From SZUA-320 sp963707875 (GTDB taxonomy: Bacteria > Gemmatimonadota > Gemmatimonadetes > Gemmatimonadales > GWC2-71-9): a stretch of DNA of 64,000 bases. The notes beneath the pieces were generated by a model that saw only the letters and a list, made by a program, of their open reading frames with translations, searched no databases and was not told the origin of the DNA. Positions 17,121 to 25,191 of the stretch are shown in pieces. The position numbers were made by a program, and so were the translations under genes. The DNA lies in the NCBI GenBank assembly GCA_963707875.1, contig CAVPRU010000001.1, forward strand, positions 1,178,001 through 1,242,000, written 5' to 3'. Within the stretch, counting starts at the first letter, position 1. Each line of letters opens with the position of its first letter.

Positions 17121-17149
17121 TTGACGGGACTCGACGCGCGAGTTACAAT
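17121..17149 (+). promoter_or_regulatory. Promoter of cassette 1
   Basis: TTGACG, 17-bp spacer, TACAAT. The same arrangement precedes both other cassettes and starts just after the left direct repeat. The leader to the ATG at 17210 is about 55 nt. Confidence 0.75.
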
Positions 17150-17209
17150 GGCCAGATTCGCAGGGCCCGCCGGATCGGATCGGGATTGGCTGTGCTCGGG
17201 AATCACCGC

Positions 17210-17782
17210 ATGGATACTCGTCGCGTGGTACCGTGGGTATTGGCCGTTGCACTGCTCGCAGCGTCTGCTCTCGTGCTGGTGCTCTCCCAGCGACTGCGCA
17301 ATCTCTCGTCTGACTACCGAGAGCTCCGCTCGCTGAGTACCCTGCCCCATGCCGGCACCGTGGTGCCGACCTTCCGCACCCCAACGCTCGCGGGCGACTC
17401 GGTCACGGTCGGCGAACTCCCGGATTCCGCAGCGAGGCAGGTCCTCTTCGTCTTCAACACGACGTGTCCCTACTGCCGGGCCATCGTCCCCCTCTGGCAC
17501 CAGATGGCCGACTCACTTCGGTCGCTGGGGCGAGTGCAGGTGCTGGCGATCTCGCTGCACCCCGCAGACACCACCCAACACTACGTGGCTGAGCATGCCC
17601 TTCGGTATCCGGTGCTCGTCTTTCCGCAGCCGAAGCTCGTGCGCCTGTACCGGGCTGTGGCGGTGCCGCAGACGGTGGTGCTCGACTGGACCGGAACGGT
17701 ACTCTATGCGAAAACCGGGACGCTGGATTCCGCTTCGCTCGACTCGGTGTATGCGGCGGTCTCTGACAGCTCGGAGCGGTAG
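17210..17782 (+). CDS. Membrane-anchored thioredoxin-like protein, cassette 1
   Basis: A 190-residue TlpA/redoxin-family protein. Residues about 7-28 form one membrane anchor, and a short linker leads to a periplasmic thioredoxin fold. The active site is CPYC at residues 86-89 inside LFVFNTTCPYCR, and the cis-proline loop is AVPQTVVLDWTG near residue 153. Copies 2 and 3 are nearly identical, with this copy reading RAIV after the active site instead of RDIV. The gene ends 44 bp before the eight-cysteine peptide gene on the same transcript, so oxidising or reshuffling disulfides in that peptide is the obvious guess. The ATG at 17210 is the conserved start in all three copies. Confidence 0.88.
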   Translation: MDTRRVVPWVLAVALLAASALVLVLSQRLRNLSSDYRELRSLSTLPHAGTVVPTFRTPTLAGDSVTVGELPDSAARQVLFVFNTTCPYCRAIVPLWHQMADSLRSLGRVQVLAISLHPADTTQHYVAEHALRYPVLVFPQPKLVRLYRAVAVPQTVVLDWTGTVLYAKTGTLDSASLDSVYAAVSDSSER

Positions 17783-17826
17783 TTCCCGGGCGTCAGTTTG
17801 CATCCTACCCCAAGAAGGAGGGTCTC

Positions 17827-18069
17827 ATGTCGAAGTGGCTCAAGGGGGTTTCGGTGTGGGTGTTCGGGCTCCTGGTGGCAGCAGCGCTGGCATTCGGGGC
17901 GCGGACCGCGTTCGCGGAGCCGGTGACGGCGGACTGCCCATACGACGGGTGGGTCTACCTCGGAAGTTGCATTGACACTCCGGACTGTAGGCAGAAGTGT
18001 CAGGTCGTCCACGGAGAGGAGGCCGTGGGTACGTGCAACTCGAACAACTGCTGCAGGTGCTACTTCTGA
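17827..18069 (+). CDS. Secreted eight-cysteine peptide, cassette 1 (defensin-like spacing)
   Basis: An 80-residue precursor. Residues 1-30 are a clear Sec signal peptide ending TAFA, leaving about 50 residues with eight cysteines. Spacing is C-x10-C-x5-C-x3-C-x11-C-x4-C-C-x-C, then YF. The CxxxC and CxC pairs and the GTC-x4-C element are those of cysteine-stabilised alpha-beta peptides such as plant defensins. AAGGAGG at 17815-17821 is a near-perfect ribosome-binding site. I do not recognise a named bacterial family. It could be an antimicrobial or signalling peptide, a metal binder, or a structural surface peptide. Confidence 0.85.
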   Translation: MSKWLKGVSVWVFGLLVAAALAFGARTAFAEPVTADCPYDGWVYLGSCIDTPDCRQKCQVVHGEEAVGTCNSNNCCRCYF

Positions 18070-18115
18070 GAAGTCCTGAGTAATCGGTCGCCTACCCCGC
18101 GCAAGGCAGGTCGGC

Positions 18116-18136
18116 GCCGGGGTGGATGACCCCGGC
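18116..18136. terminator. Hairpin between cassette 1 peptide and lipoprotein genes
   Basis: An 8-bp stem (gccggggt, 18116-18123, with 18129-18136) and 5-nt loop lie between the convergent peptide and lipoprotein genes. No long T-run is present; it probably acts as a bidirectional terminator. The same hairpin recurs in cassette 3. Confidence 0.5.
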
Positions 18137-18145
18137 CGTCGCCAC

Positions 18146-19396
18146 TCAGGGCTTGGCGAACGGATCCCGGGGGGCCACCATGAAGTCCCAGGCCGAAGTG
18201 CGGGTGTGCTGTAGCGTCGGCTGGCCGCCAATCGTGAACGGCAGAGGTACCCGCCTGTAGGCTTGGAAGTAGTCGTCGCGGTTGGCCCCCAGCAGCTGGA
18301 CTTCGAGGCGATCGAAGTTCTGGTGGACCAGCCTTGAGCAATGCGGATAGGTGATTGGATAGGTGGTCTTGATCGCCATCACCTCGAGCAAGGCACTCGC
18401 TGGAATCCGACCCCAGACTGCTCCTGCAGGAAGGAGCCCCGTGTGCATGGTCGCCAGGTCGAAGGGACGAGCCACCCACACGACGTTCGACAGTACGCTC
18501 CACACCAGTCCATGACCGAATGGGTATGGGCGCATACCGACGTCCGCGGCGTTCGGGACGTTCGGATTGTCGACATCACCCGGCCCGCCGTAGAACTCAA
18601 AGTCGGCCTGGCGCAAATCCAGTGCTCCCGGATAGAGCGGTCGGTGATCGATCGCGTCGATCGCCACCACGGCCGCCTCACCCGGCGGCAGAGGATAATC
18701 CGTCCCACGCCCCGGCAGCTGGTGGAACCAGTTCGCCCAGATCCCGAGCGGGTCCTGGGCATACGGGAAGTAGAGCGAACAGGGGAAGTTGGGGCCGTCG
18801 ATGTCCGCCGCGAGGCCGCTGCCGATGATGAGGCCGTCAAGATAGACCGTGGTGTTGGCGTTGTTGAAGAGGCGAAGGTATCCCGAGAACTCATAGGCCC
18901 CGGGGGTGCCGACCGTGAGGATTGCGTCTCCCTTGAACTCGCTGATGACGATCCCTCTGCGCCGGCTCGCCACCAGGCCGACCGGCATCCGCGCCGTCGC
19001 CGAGGCGGTGATCAACGACATCCGCGCCACGAACCCCACCGCGTCGTCCCCGAGCGGCAAACGCGCTCGCTCCTCCTCCGTCAGCCACCGCACCGCGTCC
19101 ACCACATAGCGCCCGCCGGCGAGCCGATCGAGCGTCAAGGTCCCGGTGGCGGATCCCTGGAGCCGTTGGGGAGCGCCGTTGGCCGAGTCCTCGGGCGTCA
19201 GCGTCACCGCGACACCCGGTATGCCGCCTGCCCACCCGAGGGCGGTCGCGGTCGCCAAGTCCTCCGGATCGGGACGGAACTCGAGCGTGACCGTGGTCAC
19301 GGGTTCGCGAGGGGGCGTCACCAGCTCGGTCTCGCCCCCGCAGGCCCCCGCCCCGAGGGCTGCCATCGGAACCAGGATGGCGAACAGTTTGCGCAT
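18146..19396 (-). CDS. DUF4876-like surface lipoprotein, cassette 1
   Basis: A 416-residue lipoprotein. MRKLFAILVPMAALGAGAC gives a lipobox with the lipidated Cys at residue 19. Residues about 30-115 form a beta-sandwich-like domain (GIPGVAVTLTPEDS, GRYVVDAVRW). From about residue 148 the pattern IVISEFKGD, GYLRLFNNANTTVYLDGLIIGSGL, LPGRGTDYPLPPGEAAVVAIDAIDHR and DVDNPNVPNAADVG matches what I remember of DUF4876 proteins, which in Bacteroidota neighbour TonB-dependent receptors. Binding or surface recognition is likely; no catalytic motif is seen. The inner ATG at 19396 is chosen for its lipoprotein signal. The first ~170 residues are almost identical in copies 1 and 3. Confidence 0.8.
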   Translation of the reverse strand: MRKLFAILVPMAALGAGACGGETELVTPPREPVTTVTLEFRPDPEDLATATALGWAGGIPGVAVTLTPEDSANGAPQRLQGSATGTLTLDRLAGGRYVVDAVRWLTEEERARLPLGDDAVGFVARMSLITASATARMPVGLVASRRRGIVISEFKGDAILTVGTPGAYEFSGYLRLFNNANTTVYLDGLIIGSGLAADIDGPNFPCSLYFPYAQDPLGIWANWFHQLPGRGTDYPLPPGEAAVVAIDAIDHRPLYPGALDLRQADFEFYGGPGDVDNPNVPNAADVGMRPYPFGHGLVWSVLSNVVWVARPFDLATMHTGLLPAGAVWGRIPASALLEVMAIKTTYPITYPHCSRLVHQNFDRLEVQLLGANRDDYFQAYRRVPLPFTIGGQPTLQHTRTSAWDFMVAPRDPFAKP

Positions 19397-19484
19397 CAAG
19401 GACTTACAGAACACGGCGGCGATCCGGCAGAAGAACCAAGGGGAAAGGTAGCTCGGGACCGCTTGACCCGCGACCCCGCCTCAG

Positions 19485-19617
19485 TCAAGCCCGCCGACCC
19501 CGAGAAGTAGCTCGCTCAGTTCCCCCCTGACAGCGAGAGTAGAGACCGGCCTCGAGCTAACGACCGCGCAGCGTCACACCCACGGTGGCGCTGACCACGC
19601 TTCGCGATCCCGAGGGC
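19485..19617. repeat. 133-bp direct repeat, right copy
   Basis: This is the right-hand counterpart of 16986-17118. Here the beta-barrel part is the true 3' end of the gene at 19557-21167, while the ctpA-derived part is a non-coding relic ending at the ctpA-like stop. A shorter ctpA-tail relic (about 29068-29112) follows cassette 3, so the tail travels with the lipoprotein upstream region. Confidence 0.85.
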
Positions 19618-21167
19618 CCGAACGACGTGGGTCCCGGCTTCGTAGGTGAGACTCGCTCGCCGGTGGCCCTGATCCAGAGCGACGTCCCGGGGCCCACCGT
19701 CCACTGCACTCCCACGGCGCCCAGCCAGGGCTGCGCGGGACGAGAGGCCAGGTCGTACTCGGGAAGCACGTAGGTCCGGTAGACCGACCCCAGCGCCGTC
19801 GGGTCCGGAAAGGAGCTGTTGGCGGAGTAGCTCGCGTATCCAATAGTTACGGCCGCGAACACGCGGGGAGAAAACGCCCGGCCAACCTCGACGCTCACGC
19901 CGTTGGTCAGTCCCGTGACTTCGGCCGCGACCGGGACGGTGACCGCATCCCGCAGCCGGTGCTCCCAGCGGACCTGCACGCCCACCACCAGCGCCCAGCC
20001 CACCGTGTCAGGCAGGATGCGCAGCTCGGCCGCCGCCGAGGCTGCGCGCTCGGCGGCGCGGAAGATCACTCCCACCGTGTCGAGGGCGAGGTCACCAGCA
20101 CCGCGGAGTGTGGTGTACCGCGCATCCAGCGTGAGGAGCGTCCGCCGGCGGACCCGTCGCTGGTACGCCCCGCCGGCGCTCCATGCGTTCGCGTCCCAGG
20201 CATCCTCTGCGGGGTCGTTCGCCTCCTGCCGGGTGAGACGCTCGCGCAGCCAGCTACGCTCCGCGTAGAGGGTCCAGCTTCCTCCGACCAGGGGCCCCGC
20301 GACGGACCAGCCGGCGGAAGGAACGTTCTCCTCAATGCGGCGATAGTACAGCGAGCTGACCTCGAGCGGCAGCACCTCGCGGAGGCCTTCGAGCTGCACC
20401 ACCTGCCCGTCTGCCGCGCTCTCTATCAGGAAGATGGTCTCAGCCCGATTCCGCCAGCGTGCGTACGGGCCGAATCGCAGCGAGCCGACCGCCCGCGTCA
20501 GGCCGATCGTCGCCCCCGGCAGAGTCTGGCGGGTCCGCCGCACGAATCCCGCCTCGATGGTCTGGTGCTCCCGCGCCTCATACCCCAGGGCCAGGCCCAG
20601 CCCCCAGGCTCCCAGTTGCAGGCTCGCCGCCCCCTCGAGCCGGACCCGGATCCGCCGCGTGGCGGTGGTGCTCGTATCGAGCGTGACGAACGGACTGGTG
20701 GGGTACGCCTCCACCACGTCCGCCCGGGCGCCCGGATCGAAGCGCTCCTGCTCGAGCACCACCCGCCCGAGGAGCCCGAGCCGGGCGTCCACCGGCGTCC
20801 AGCCCATGCCGGTTGCCTGCCGGACCGAGCTTTCGCCCGGGTCGAGCGGGCGGCGCAAGCTGCCACTCTCGCGGCCCTGGGACAGGGCAAAATCGGTCCG
20901 GGTGTCGGCCAGCTCGGCGCGGAGCCCACCGGGATTGCCGGCGGTCCAGAAGAGCCCGACGCGGGGCGGGGGCAGGAGAAGCGACGCCGGCACAGCGCCC
21001 CCATGGGGGACCCGGCGCGGCAGGTCGGCCCGGGGCTGAAGCGGGCTCCAGGTCCCAAGCCAGCTCGGGCGCCCGCTCTCCGGCCCGAGGCCCGCTGTCT
21101 GCGCCACGAGAAGGGGCGCCGCAAGAGACGCCGCAAAGAACGCCGCGAGGGCGCGGGCCGCAGTCAC
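19557..21167 (-). CDS. Outer-membrane beta-barrel protein (DUF6850-like), partner of the TonB receptor
   Basis: A 536-residue exported protein with signal peptide MTAARALAAFFAASLAAPLLVAQ. The remainder is a string of amphipathic strands (RRIRVRLEGAASLQLGAWGLGLALGYEAREHQ and many others) ending SVVSATVGVTLRGR, as outer-membrane barrels do. The start overlaps the TonB receptor stop by 4 bp (ATGA), so the two are translationally coupled. In Bacteroidota, TonB receptor, DUF4876 lipoprotein and DUF6850 barrel genes tend to sit together; I suggest the same trio here, from memory and without a search. Its last ~60 bp are duplicated at 17059-17118. Confidence 0.72.
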   Translation of the reverse strand: MTAARALAAFFAASLAAPLLVAQTAGLGPESGRPSWLGTWSPLQPRADLPRRVPHGGAVPASLLLPPPRVGLFWTAGNPGGLRAELADTRTDFALSQGRESGSLRRPLDPGESSVRQATGMGWTPVDARLGLLGRVVLEQERFDPGARADVVEAYPTSPFVTLDTSTTATRRIRVRLEGAASLQLGAWGLGLALGYEAREHQTIEAGFVRRTRQTLPGATIGLTRAVGSLRFGPYARWRNRAETIFLIESAADGQVVQLEGLREVLPLEVSSLYYRRIEENVPSAGWSVAGPLVGGSWTLYAERSWLRERLTRQEANDPAEDAWDANAWSAGGAYQRRVRRRTLLTLDARYTTLRGAGDLALDTVGVIFRAAERAASAAAELRILPDTVGWALVVGVQVRWEHRLRDAVTVPVAAEVTGLTNGVSVEVGRAFSPRVFAAVTIGYASYSANSSFPDPTALGSVYRTYVLPEYDLASRPAQPWLGAVGVQWTVGPGTSLWIRATGERVSPTKPGPTSFGPSGSRSVVSATVGVTLRGR

Positions 21168-23980
21168 CGCTCTCCCCAGGCCAGCCCCAGCGGCAGCGTG
21201 ATCTCGAGCCCGAACCGGGTCGACGGGAAGAAACGCGGCACGGTGGTCCGGCCGCCGAAGTTGCCCAGCCGATCGAAGGCGTTGAAGGCGTAGAACGACA
21301 GCCGGCCATCGAGCGGCAGGCTCTTGCTCACCTGGAGATTGAACAGCCAGTCCACCGGCCCCCTCTGGGGGTCATCCAGCACTCCGCGCCGGGGCACTCG
21401 CAAGTCCCGGTACTGCGGATCGGTCCGCTGTTCCCTTGGCACCGGCACCAACTCGCCGCTCCGGGTGACGTAGCCCGCGAACGCCAGCGTGTCGATCCCT
21501 CCCTCGTTCACCCGCACCTCCCGGACAAAGAGCTGGAGCGTGCCCGTAATGACGAGTCCCACCTTCGGCTGGTGGTGGATCAGCCGGGTGGTGACGAGCA
21601 GCCGCTCGCCGGTTTGTACGACGCTCTCCCAGTACGGTGCCCGCAGCCGACGCTCGCTGAGCTGGAACTCGCCGAAGCCGGTCCCGAAGTCCACCCCGTC
21701 CGACTCGAGCCGGCTCCAGCTCCAGGCCGCCTGCGCCGCGATCCGGGTGCGGAGCGGCGCGATCTCGGGCAGGATTGCCGTCAGCTCCAGCCCGCGCGAA
21801 CGGAGGTCGAGGTTGTTGTCAGGGCGGTCGATCAGGACGGGAACGGTGTCAGCGGCCACCGGCGGCTGAAGGACACCGGGCGGGCGGCCCTGGTTGATCG
21901 TCGCACTGTCCACGGTGTAGCGCTCGCGGATGAGATAGGTCGGCTCCAGGGTGACGCCGACCGCCCGGCGAACCCGATCGAGATACCCGACCACGGCGAT
22001 CTGACTCCCGCCGCCCAGGTCTAGCTCCACGCCCAGCTCGCCCTTGTCAGCCTGCGCCATCTTCAGATCAGGGTTCTTGCGCTCCAGGATCCGAGTGGTC
22101 AGGATCGCGCGGCGCTCGCTGGGCTCGTTGGCATACCAGTTGAAGTTCACCAGGTCGTAGTACTGCCGCGCCGGGAAGAGACTGCCGAGCCCGGGCACCT
22201 TGGCGAGCCGTCCGGCGCCCGCCCGGATCCGGAGCCGCTCGCTCGGCGCCAGCTCGAGCTGGAGCCGCGGCTGGAGCACGCCGTCGCGAGCGCCGGATAC
22301 CCAGGTCGAGCCCCGATGGAGCAGGTCGATCCGCACGCCCGCCTGCGCGCCGAGCAGCCACCCGTTGCCCAGTGTCCGCGAGATCCGGTCGTCCAGGTAG
22401 AGCGCGCTGGTCACCAGCGGCGGGATCGAGTCGAACCGGCGGGGCCGGTCATAGCCGTTCACCCCGTTGAACTCGACCTGGGGCGGGAACTCGATATCGA
22501 AGAGATAGCCCGGTCCCCCGTTCCACTCCCGCCGCAGCTCCAGCCCGAGCCGTACGTCGTGATCGAGGCCTGCCCAGCGGGTGGGAACGTAGCTCTCCAG
22601 TCGGGAATAGAAGTGCCGCGGGTCGCCCTCCACATCCACCCGGGCGACATAGATCCCGCCGATGAACTTGCCGTCCTGGGTTCCCTCGGTGAGCCGGTTG
22701 GTGAACGGCATCGCGCCGCGGAGCCGGGGCGATTGGGTAAAGGAGCGCTGCCGCACGCCCTCGAAGGCAGCGGTCCAGTCGAGCCGGCTCCGCTCGCCCA
22801 GGCGCCAGCGCAGCCGCTCCGAGAGGCGGAGGCCGTTGTCGCGGCTCCGCGAGGCCAGGTCGGGGGATTGGTCGCTCGGGGGCTGGTCGTCCAGCACCTG
22901 GAAGAAGTCGAGCCTGGTGTCGAGGGTGAGCCGGGCGTCCTCGTGCCGGTGGGCGAGCTGTGCCGAGATGCGGGATCCGGTGTTGTCCCGGAACCCGGGG
23001 GCCAGGCGGGTGCGCGCGAGGTTGAGAGTTGCAGTGCCGGAGTGCCTACTACCCATGCGCCTTCCACCGAGCAGGGTCCCTTCCACGGTGCGGGCATCGA
23101 GCCGCACGTGCGCCTCGGGATCCACGGCGCCGGCGCGGGTATCCACCAGCACCACGCCCTGGGTGAGGTCGCCGAAGCGGCTCGAGGGAAGCCCCCGGAT
23201 CACCTCCACCCGCTCAAGGGTGGCGGCGGGGATGCGCCGCAGATCGATTCCGCCCCCCGAAGCGGTTGCGAACGCCAGTTCGCCGCGCGGGCCCAGGCCC
23301 TGGAGGTTCACGTTATTGGAGACCGGAATCCCGTCGAGCACGATCTGGGTGCCGAATGACGCGAGCATCGATGCCGTGGGACCGGAGATACTGCCCGCAC
23401 TGGGAGCCGCGCCGGGGCCGATCGGTACCGCGCGGAGTCCGAACTGCTGCACTCCGTCGAGTCCCGGCGGCAGGAGCACCGTGCCCGGCACCAGCTCGAG
23501 CACGCCGGCGAGACTCGCCGCGGTCTGGTTGCGGATCGCCTCCCGGCCGATGACCGACGCGGTGCCCAACTCGCCGCGCGCGCGGCTCGCCGGATCGGCG
23601 GTGACGACCAAGCCGGGCAGCTGGAGCGCGCTCTTGGCGAGCGCCAGGTCGAGGGTGATGGTCCCCTCGCTCGGCACCACAAGGTGGTGCCGGAGCGGCG
23701 CGTAGCCGATCCGTATCACCCGGATCACCTGGGGTCCGGGTGGTACGCTCCCGATCCGGAAGCGGCCCGCGTCGTCGGTGAGGGTGGTGAGGGGGGTACC
23801 TTCGACGCTCACCGTGGCACCAGCGAGCGGAACTCCCGCAACGGCGTCGGTGACCCGGCCGGTGATGGTGAGGGAGACCGCGGGCGGCTGTTGCGCCAGC
23901 ACAGCCGGCCCCCCCGCGAGCGCCAGCGCCGCCAATGGAGCCCAGAGACTGCGGATGCGACAGCCGGGTGCCACAATCAC
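21164..23980 (-). CDS. TonB-dependent receptor with carboxypeptidase-regulatory domain
   Basis: A 938-residue outer-membrane transporter. After a signal peptide ending AVLAQ comes a carboxypeptidase-regulatory-like domain (ITGRVTDAVAGVPLAGATVSVEGT, about 39-115), a plug domain (QTAASLAGVLELVPGTV to RGLPSSRFGDLTQGVVLVDTRAG, about 150-290) and a 22-stranded-barrel-sized C-terminus. It imports an unknown ligand across the outer membrane using TonB energy. It leads a two-gene operon with the barrel protein at 19557-21167 and sits between cassettes 1 and 2, making it the natural transporter partner of the lipoproteins. No TonB/ExbBD genes are in the window. Confidence 0.9.
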   Translation of the reverse strand: MIVAPGCRIRSLWAPLAALALAGGPAVLAQQPPAVSLTITGRVTDAVAGVPLAGATVSVEGTPLTTLTDDAGRFRIGSVPPGPQVIRVIRIGYAPLRHHLVVPSEGTITLDLALAKSALQLPGLVVTADPASRARGELGTASVIGREAIRNQTAASLAGVLELVPGTVLLPPGLDGVQQFGLRAVPIGPGAAPSAGSISGPTASMLASFGTQIVLDGIPVSNNVNLQGLGPRGELAFATASGGGIDLRRIPAATLERVEVIRGLPSSRFGDLTQGVVLVDTRAGAVDPEAHVRLDARTVEGTLLGGRRMGSRHSGTATLNLARTRLAPGFRDNTGSRISAQLAHRHEDARLTLDTRLDFFQVLDDQPPSDQSPDLASRSRDNGLRLSERLRWRLGERSRLDWTAAFEGVRQRSFTQSPRLRGAMPFTNRLTEGTQDGKFIGGIYVARVDVEGDPRHFYSRLESYVPTRWAGLDHDVRLGLELRREWNGGPGYLFDIEFPPQVEFNGVNGYDRPRRFDSIPPLVTSALYLDDRISRTLGNGWLLGAQAGVRIDLLHRGSTWVSGARDGVLQPRLQLELAPSERLRIRAGAGRLAKVPGLGSLFPARQYYDLVNFNWYANEPSERRAILTTRILERKNPDLKMAQADKGELGVELDLGGGSQIAVVGYLDRVRRAVGVTLEPTYLIRERYTVDSATINQGRPPGVLQPPVAADTVPVLIDRPDNNLDLRSRGLELTAILPEIAPLRTRIAAQAAWSWSRLESDGVDFGTGFGEFQLSERRLRAPYWESVVQTGERLLVTTRLIHHQPKVGLVITGTLQLFVREVRVNEGGIDTLAFAGYVTRSGELVPVPREQRTDPQYRDLRVPRRGVLDDPQRGPVDWLFNLQVSKSLPLDGRLSFYAFNAFDRLGNFGGRTTVPRFFPSTRFGLEITLPLGLAWGER

Positions 23981-24153
23981 CTCCGGCGCGAGACAGGAGT
24001 CAGCACACTGCAGACGCGCCGACGGGAAGAGTCACGCCGGCTCGGCTCGAGAAAACCGACGCCAGCCACCTCGAAGTGCTGGTCCGACAACAGAAGCTTT
24101 GCACAAGTTCTCCAACTGCGCAAGCTGTCCACCGGCCGTTGTACTTTGGGCAC

Positions 24154-24182
24154 TTGACGGGACTCGGCGCGCGAGTCATAAT
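24154..24182 (+). promoter_or_regulatory. Promoter of cassette 2
   Basis: TTGACG, 17-bp spacer, CATAAT. The ~30 bp upstream (from AAGCTGTCC) are identical to those before cassette 3, marking the left edge of the duplicated unit. Confidence 0.78.
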
Positions 24183-24249
24183 AGCCTGATCCGTAAGGCC
24201 CGCCGCGGCCCGGATCGCGCCGTGACCGGCTGTTCTCGGGAATCGCCGC

Positions 24250-24822
24250 ATGGACCCTCGTCGAGTGGTACCGGGGGTGTTGACCGTTGCGCTGCTCGCA
24301 GCGTCTGCTCTTGTGCTGGTGCTTTCCCAGCGACTGCGCGATCTCTCGTCCGACTGCCGAGAGCTCCGCTCGCTGAGCACCCTGCCGCATGCCGGCACCG
24401 TCGTGCCGACCTTCCGCACCGCAACGCTCGCGGGCGACTCGGTCACGGTCGGCGAACTCCCGGATTCCGCAGCGAGACAGGTCCTCTTCGTCTTCAACAC
24501 GACGTGTCCCTACTGCCGGGACATCGTCCCCCTCTGGCACCAGATGACCGACTCACTGCGGTCGCTGGGGCGAGTGCAGGTGCTGGCGATCTCGCTGCAC
24601 CCCGCAGACACCACCCAACACTACGTGGCTGAGCATGGCCTTCGGTATCCGGTGCTCATCTTTCCGCAGCCGAAGCTCGTGCGCCTGTATCGGGCTGTGG
24701 CGGTGCCACAGACGGTGGTGCTTGACTGGACAGGAACGGTGCTCTATGCAAGAACCGGGACAGTGGATTCCGCTGCGCTCGACTCGGTGTATGCGGCGGT
24801 CACCGGTCGCTCCCGGCGGTAG
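24250..24822 (+). CDS. Membrane-anchored thioredoxin-like protein, cassette 2
   Basis: A 190-residue copy of the protein at 17210-17782: one N-terminal membrane segment, CPYC active site and AVPQTVVLDWTG cis-proline loop. It differs at a few positions, for example an extra cysteine (SSDCREL, tyrosine in the other copies) in the linker after the membrane anchor, and a basic C-terminus GRSRR. It lies 44 bp upstream of the second peptide gene with the same spacing as in cassette 1. The extra linker cysteine could allow an intermolecular disulfide and is unique to this copy. Confidence 0.88.
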   Translation: MDPRRVVPGVLTVALLAASALVLVLSQRLRDLSSDCRELRSLSTLPHAGTVVPTFRTATLAGDSVTVGELPDSAARQVLFVFNTTCPYCRDIVPLWHQMTDSLRSLGRVQVLAISLHPADTTQHYVAEHGLRYPVLIFPQPKLVRLYRAVAVPQTVVLDWTGTVLYARTGTVDSAALDSVYAAVTGRSRR

Positions 24823-24866
24823 TTGCCGTAGGGCGGTTTCCTTTTCACCCCAAGCAAGGAGGGGTT

Positions 24867-25115
24867 ATGTCGAACTGGCTGAAAGCGGTTTCGGTGTCGG
24901 TGTTCGGGCTCCTGGTGGCGACGGCGCTGGCCGTCGGGGCCCAAAGCGCGTTCGCGGAGTCGGTGACGGCGGTCTGCCCGGATAACGGGAGCGGCCTACT
25001 CGGAAGCTGCATCAACACGCCGGACTGCCAAGCCAAGTGCGATGCAGTCCACGGCGATGGTAATTCAACTGGCATATGCTCGGGCACCCCGGGCTGCTGC
25101 CGGTGCCTGTTCTGA
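24867..25115 (+). CDS. Secreted eight-cysteine peptide, cassette 2 (divergent member)
   Basis: An 82-residue precursor with the same 30-residue signal peptide type (ending SAFA) and all eight cysteines. Spacing is C-x10-C-x5-C-x3-C-x12-C-x5-C-C-x-C, then LF. The first four cysteines keep exact spacing; the two later loops are each one residue longer. About half of the non-cysteine mature residues differ from copies 1 and 3, while the signal peptides remain close. AAGGAGG at 24856-24862 is the ribosome-binding site. Conserved cysteines with variable loops suggest one fold with changing specificity. Confidence 0.85.
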   Translation: MSNWLKAVSVSVFGLLVATALAVGAQSAFAESVTAVCPDNGSGLLGSCINTPDCQAKCDAVHGDGNSTGICSGTPGCCRCLF

Positions 25116-25140
25116 GAGCGTCGCCATCATCGGTGACCTG

Positions 25141-25166
25141 CTCCGGCCTGAGACTCAGGGCCGGAG
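25141..25166. terminator. Hairpin between cassette 2 peptide and lipoprotein genes
   Basis: An 8-bp stem (ctccggcc with ggccggag) encloses a 10-nt loop. It occupies the same convergent position as the hairpins of cassettes 1 and 3 but has a different sequence. Confidence 0.5.
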
Positions 25167-25191
25167 TGGGTTGCCCACGAGCGTAAGCACT

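Noticed and set aside
19959..22024. Long plus-strand frames opposite the barrel and TonB receptor genes
   Set aside because: The minus-strand proteins have signal peptides and family motifs; these frames have none.
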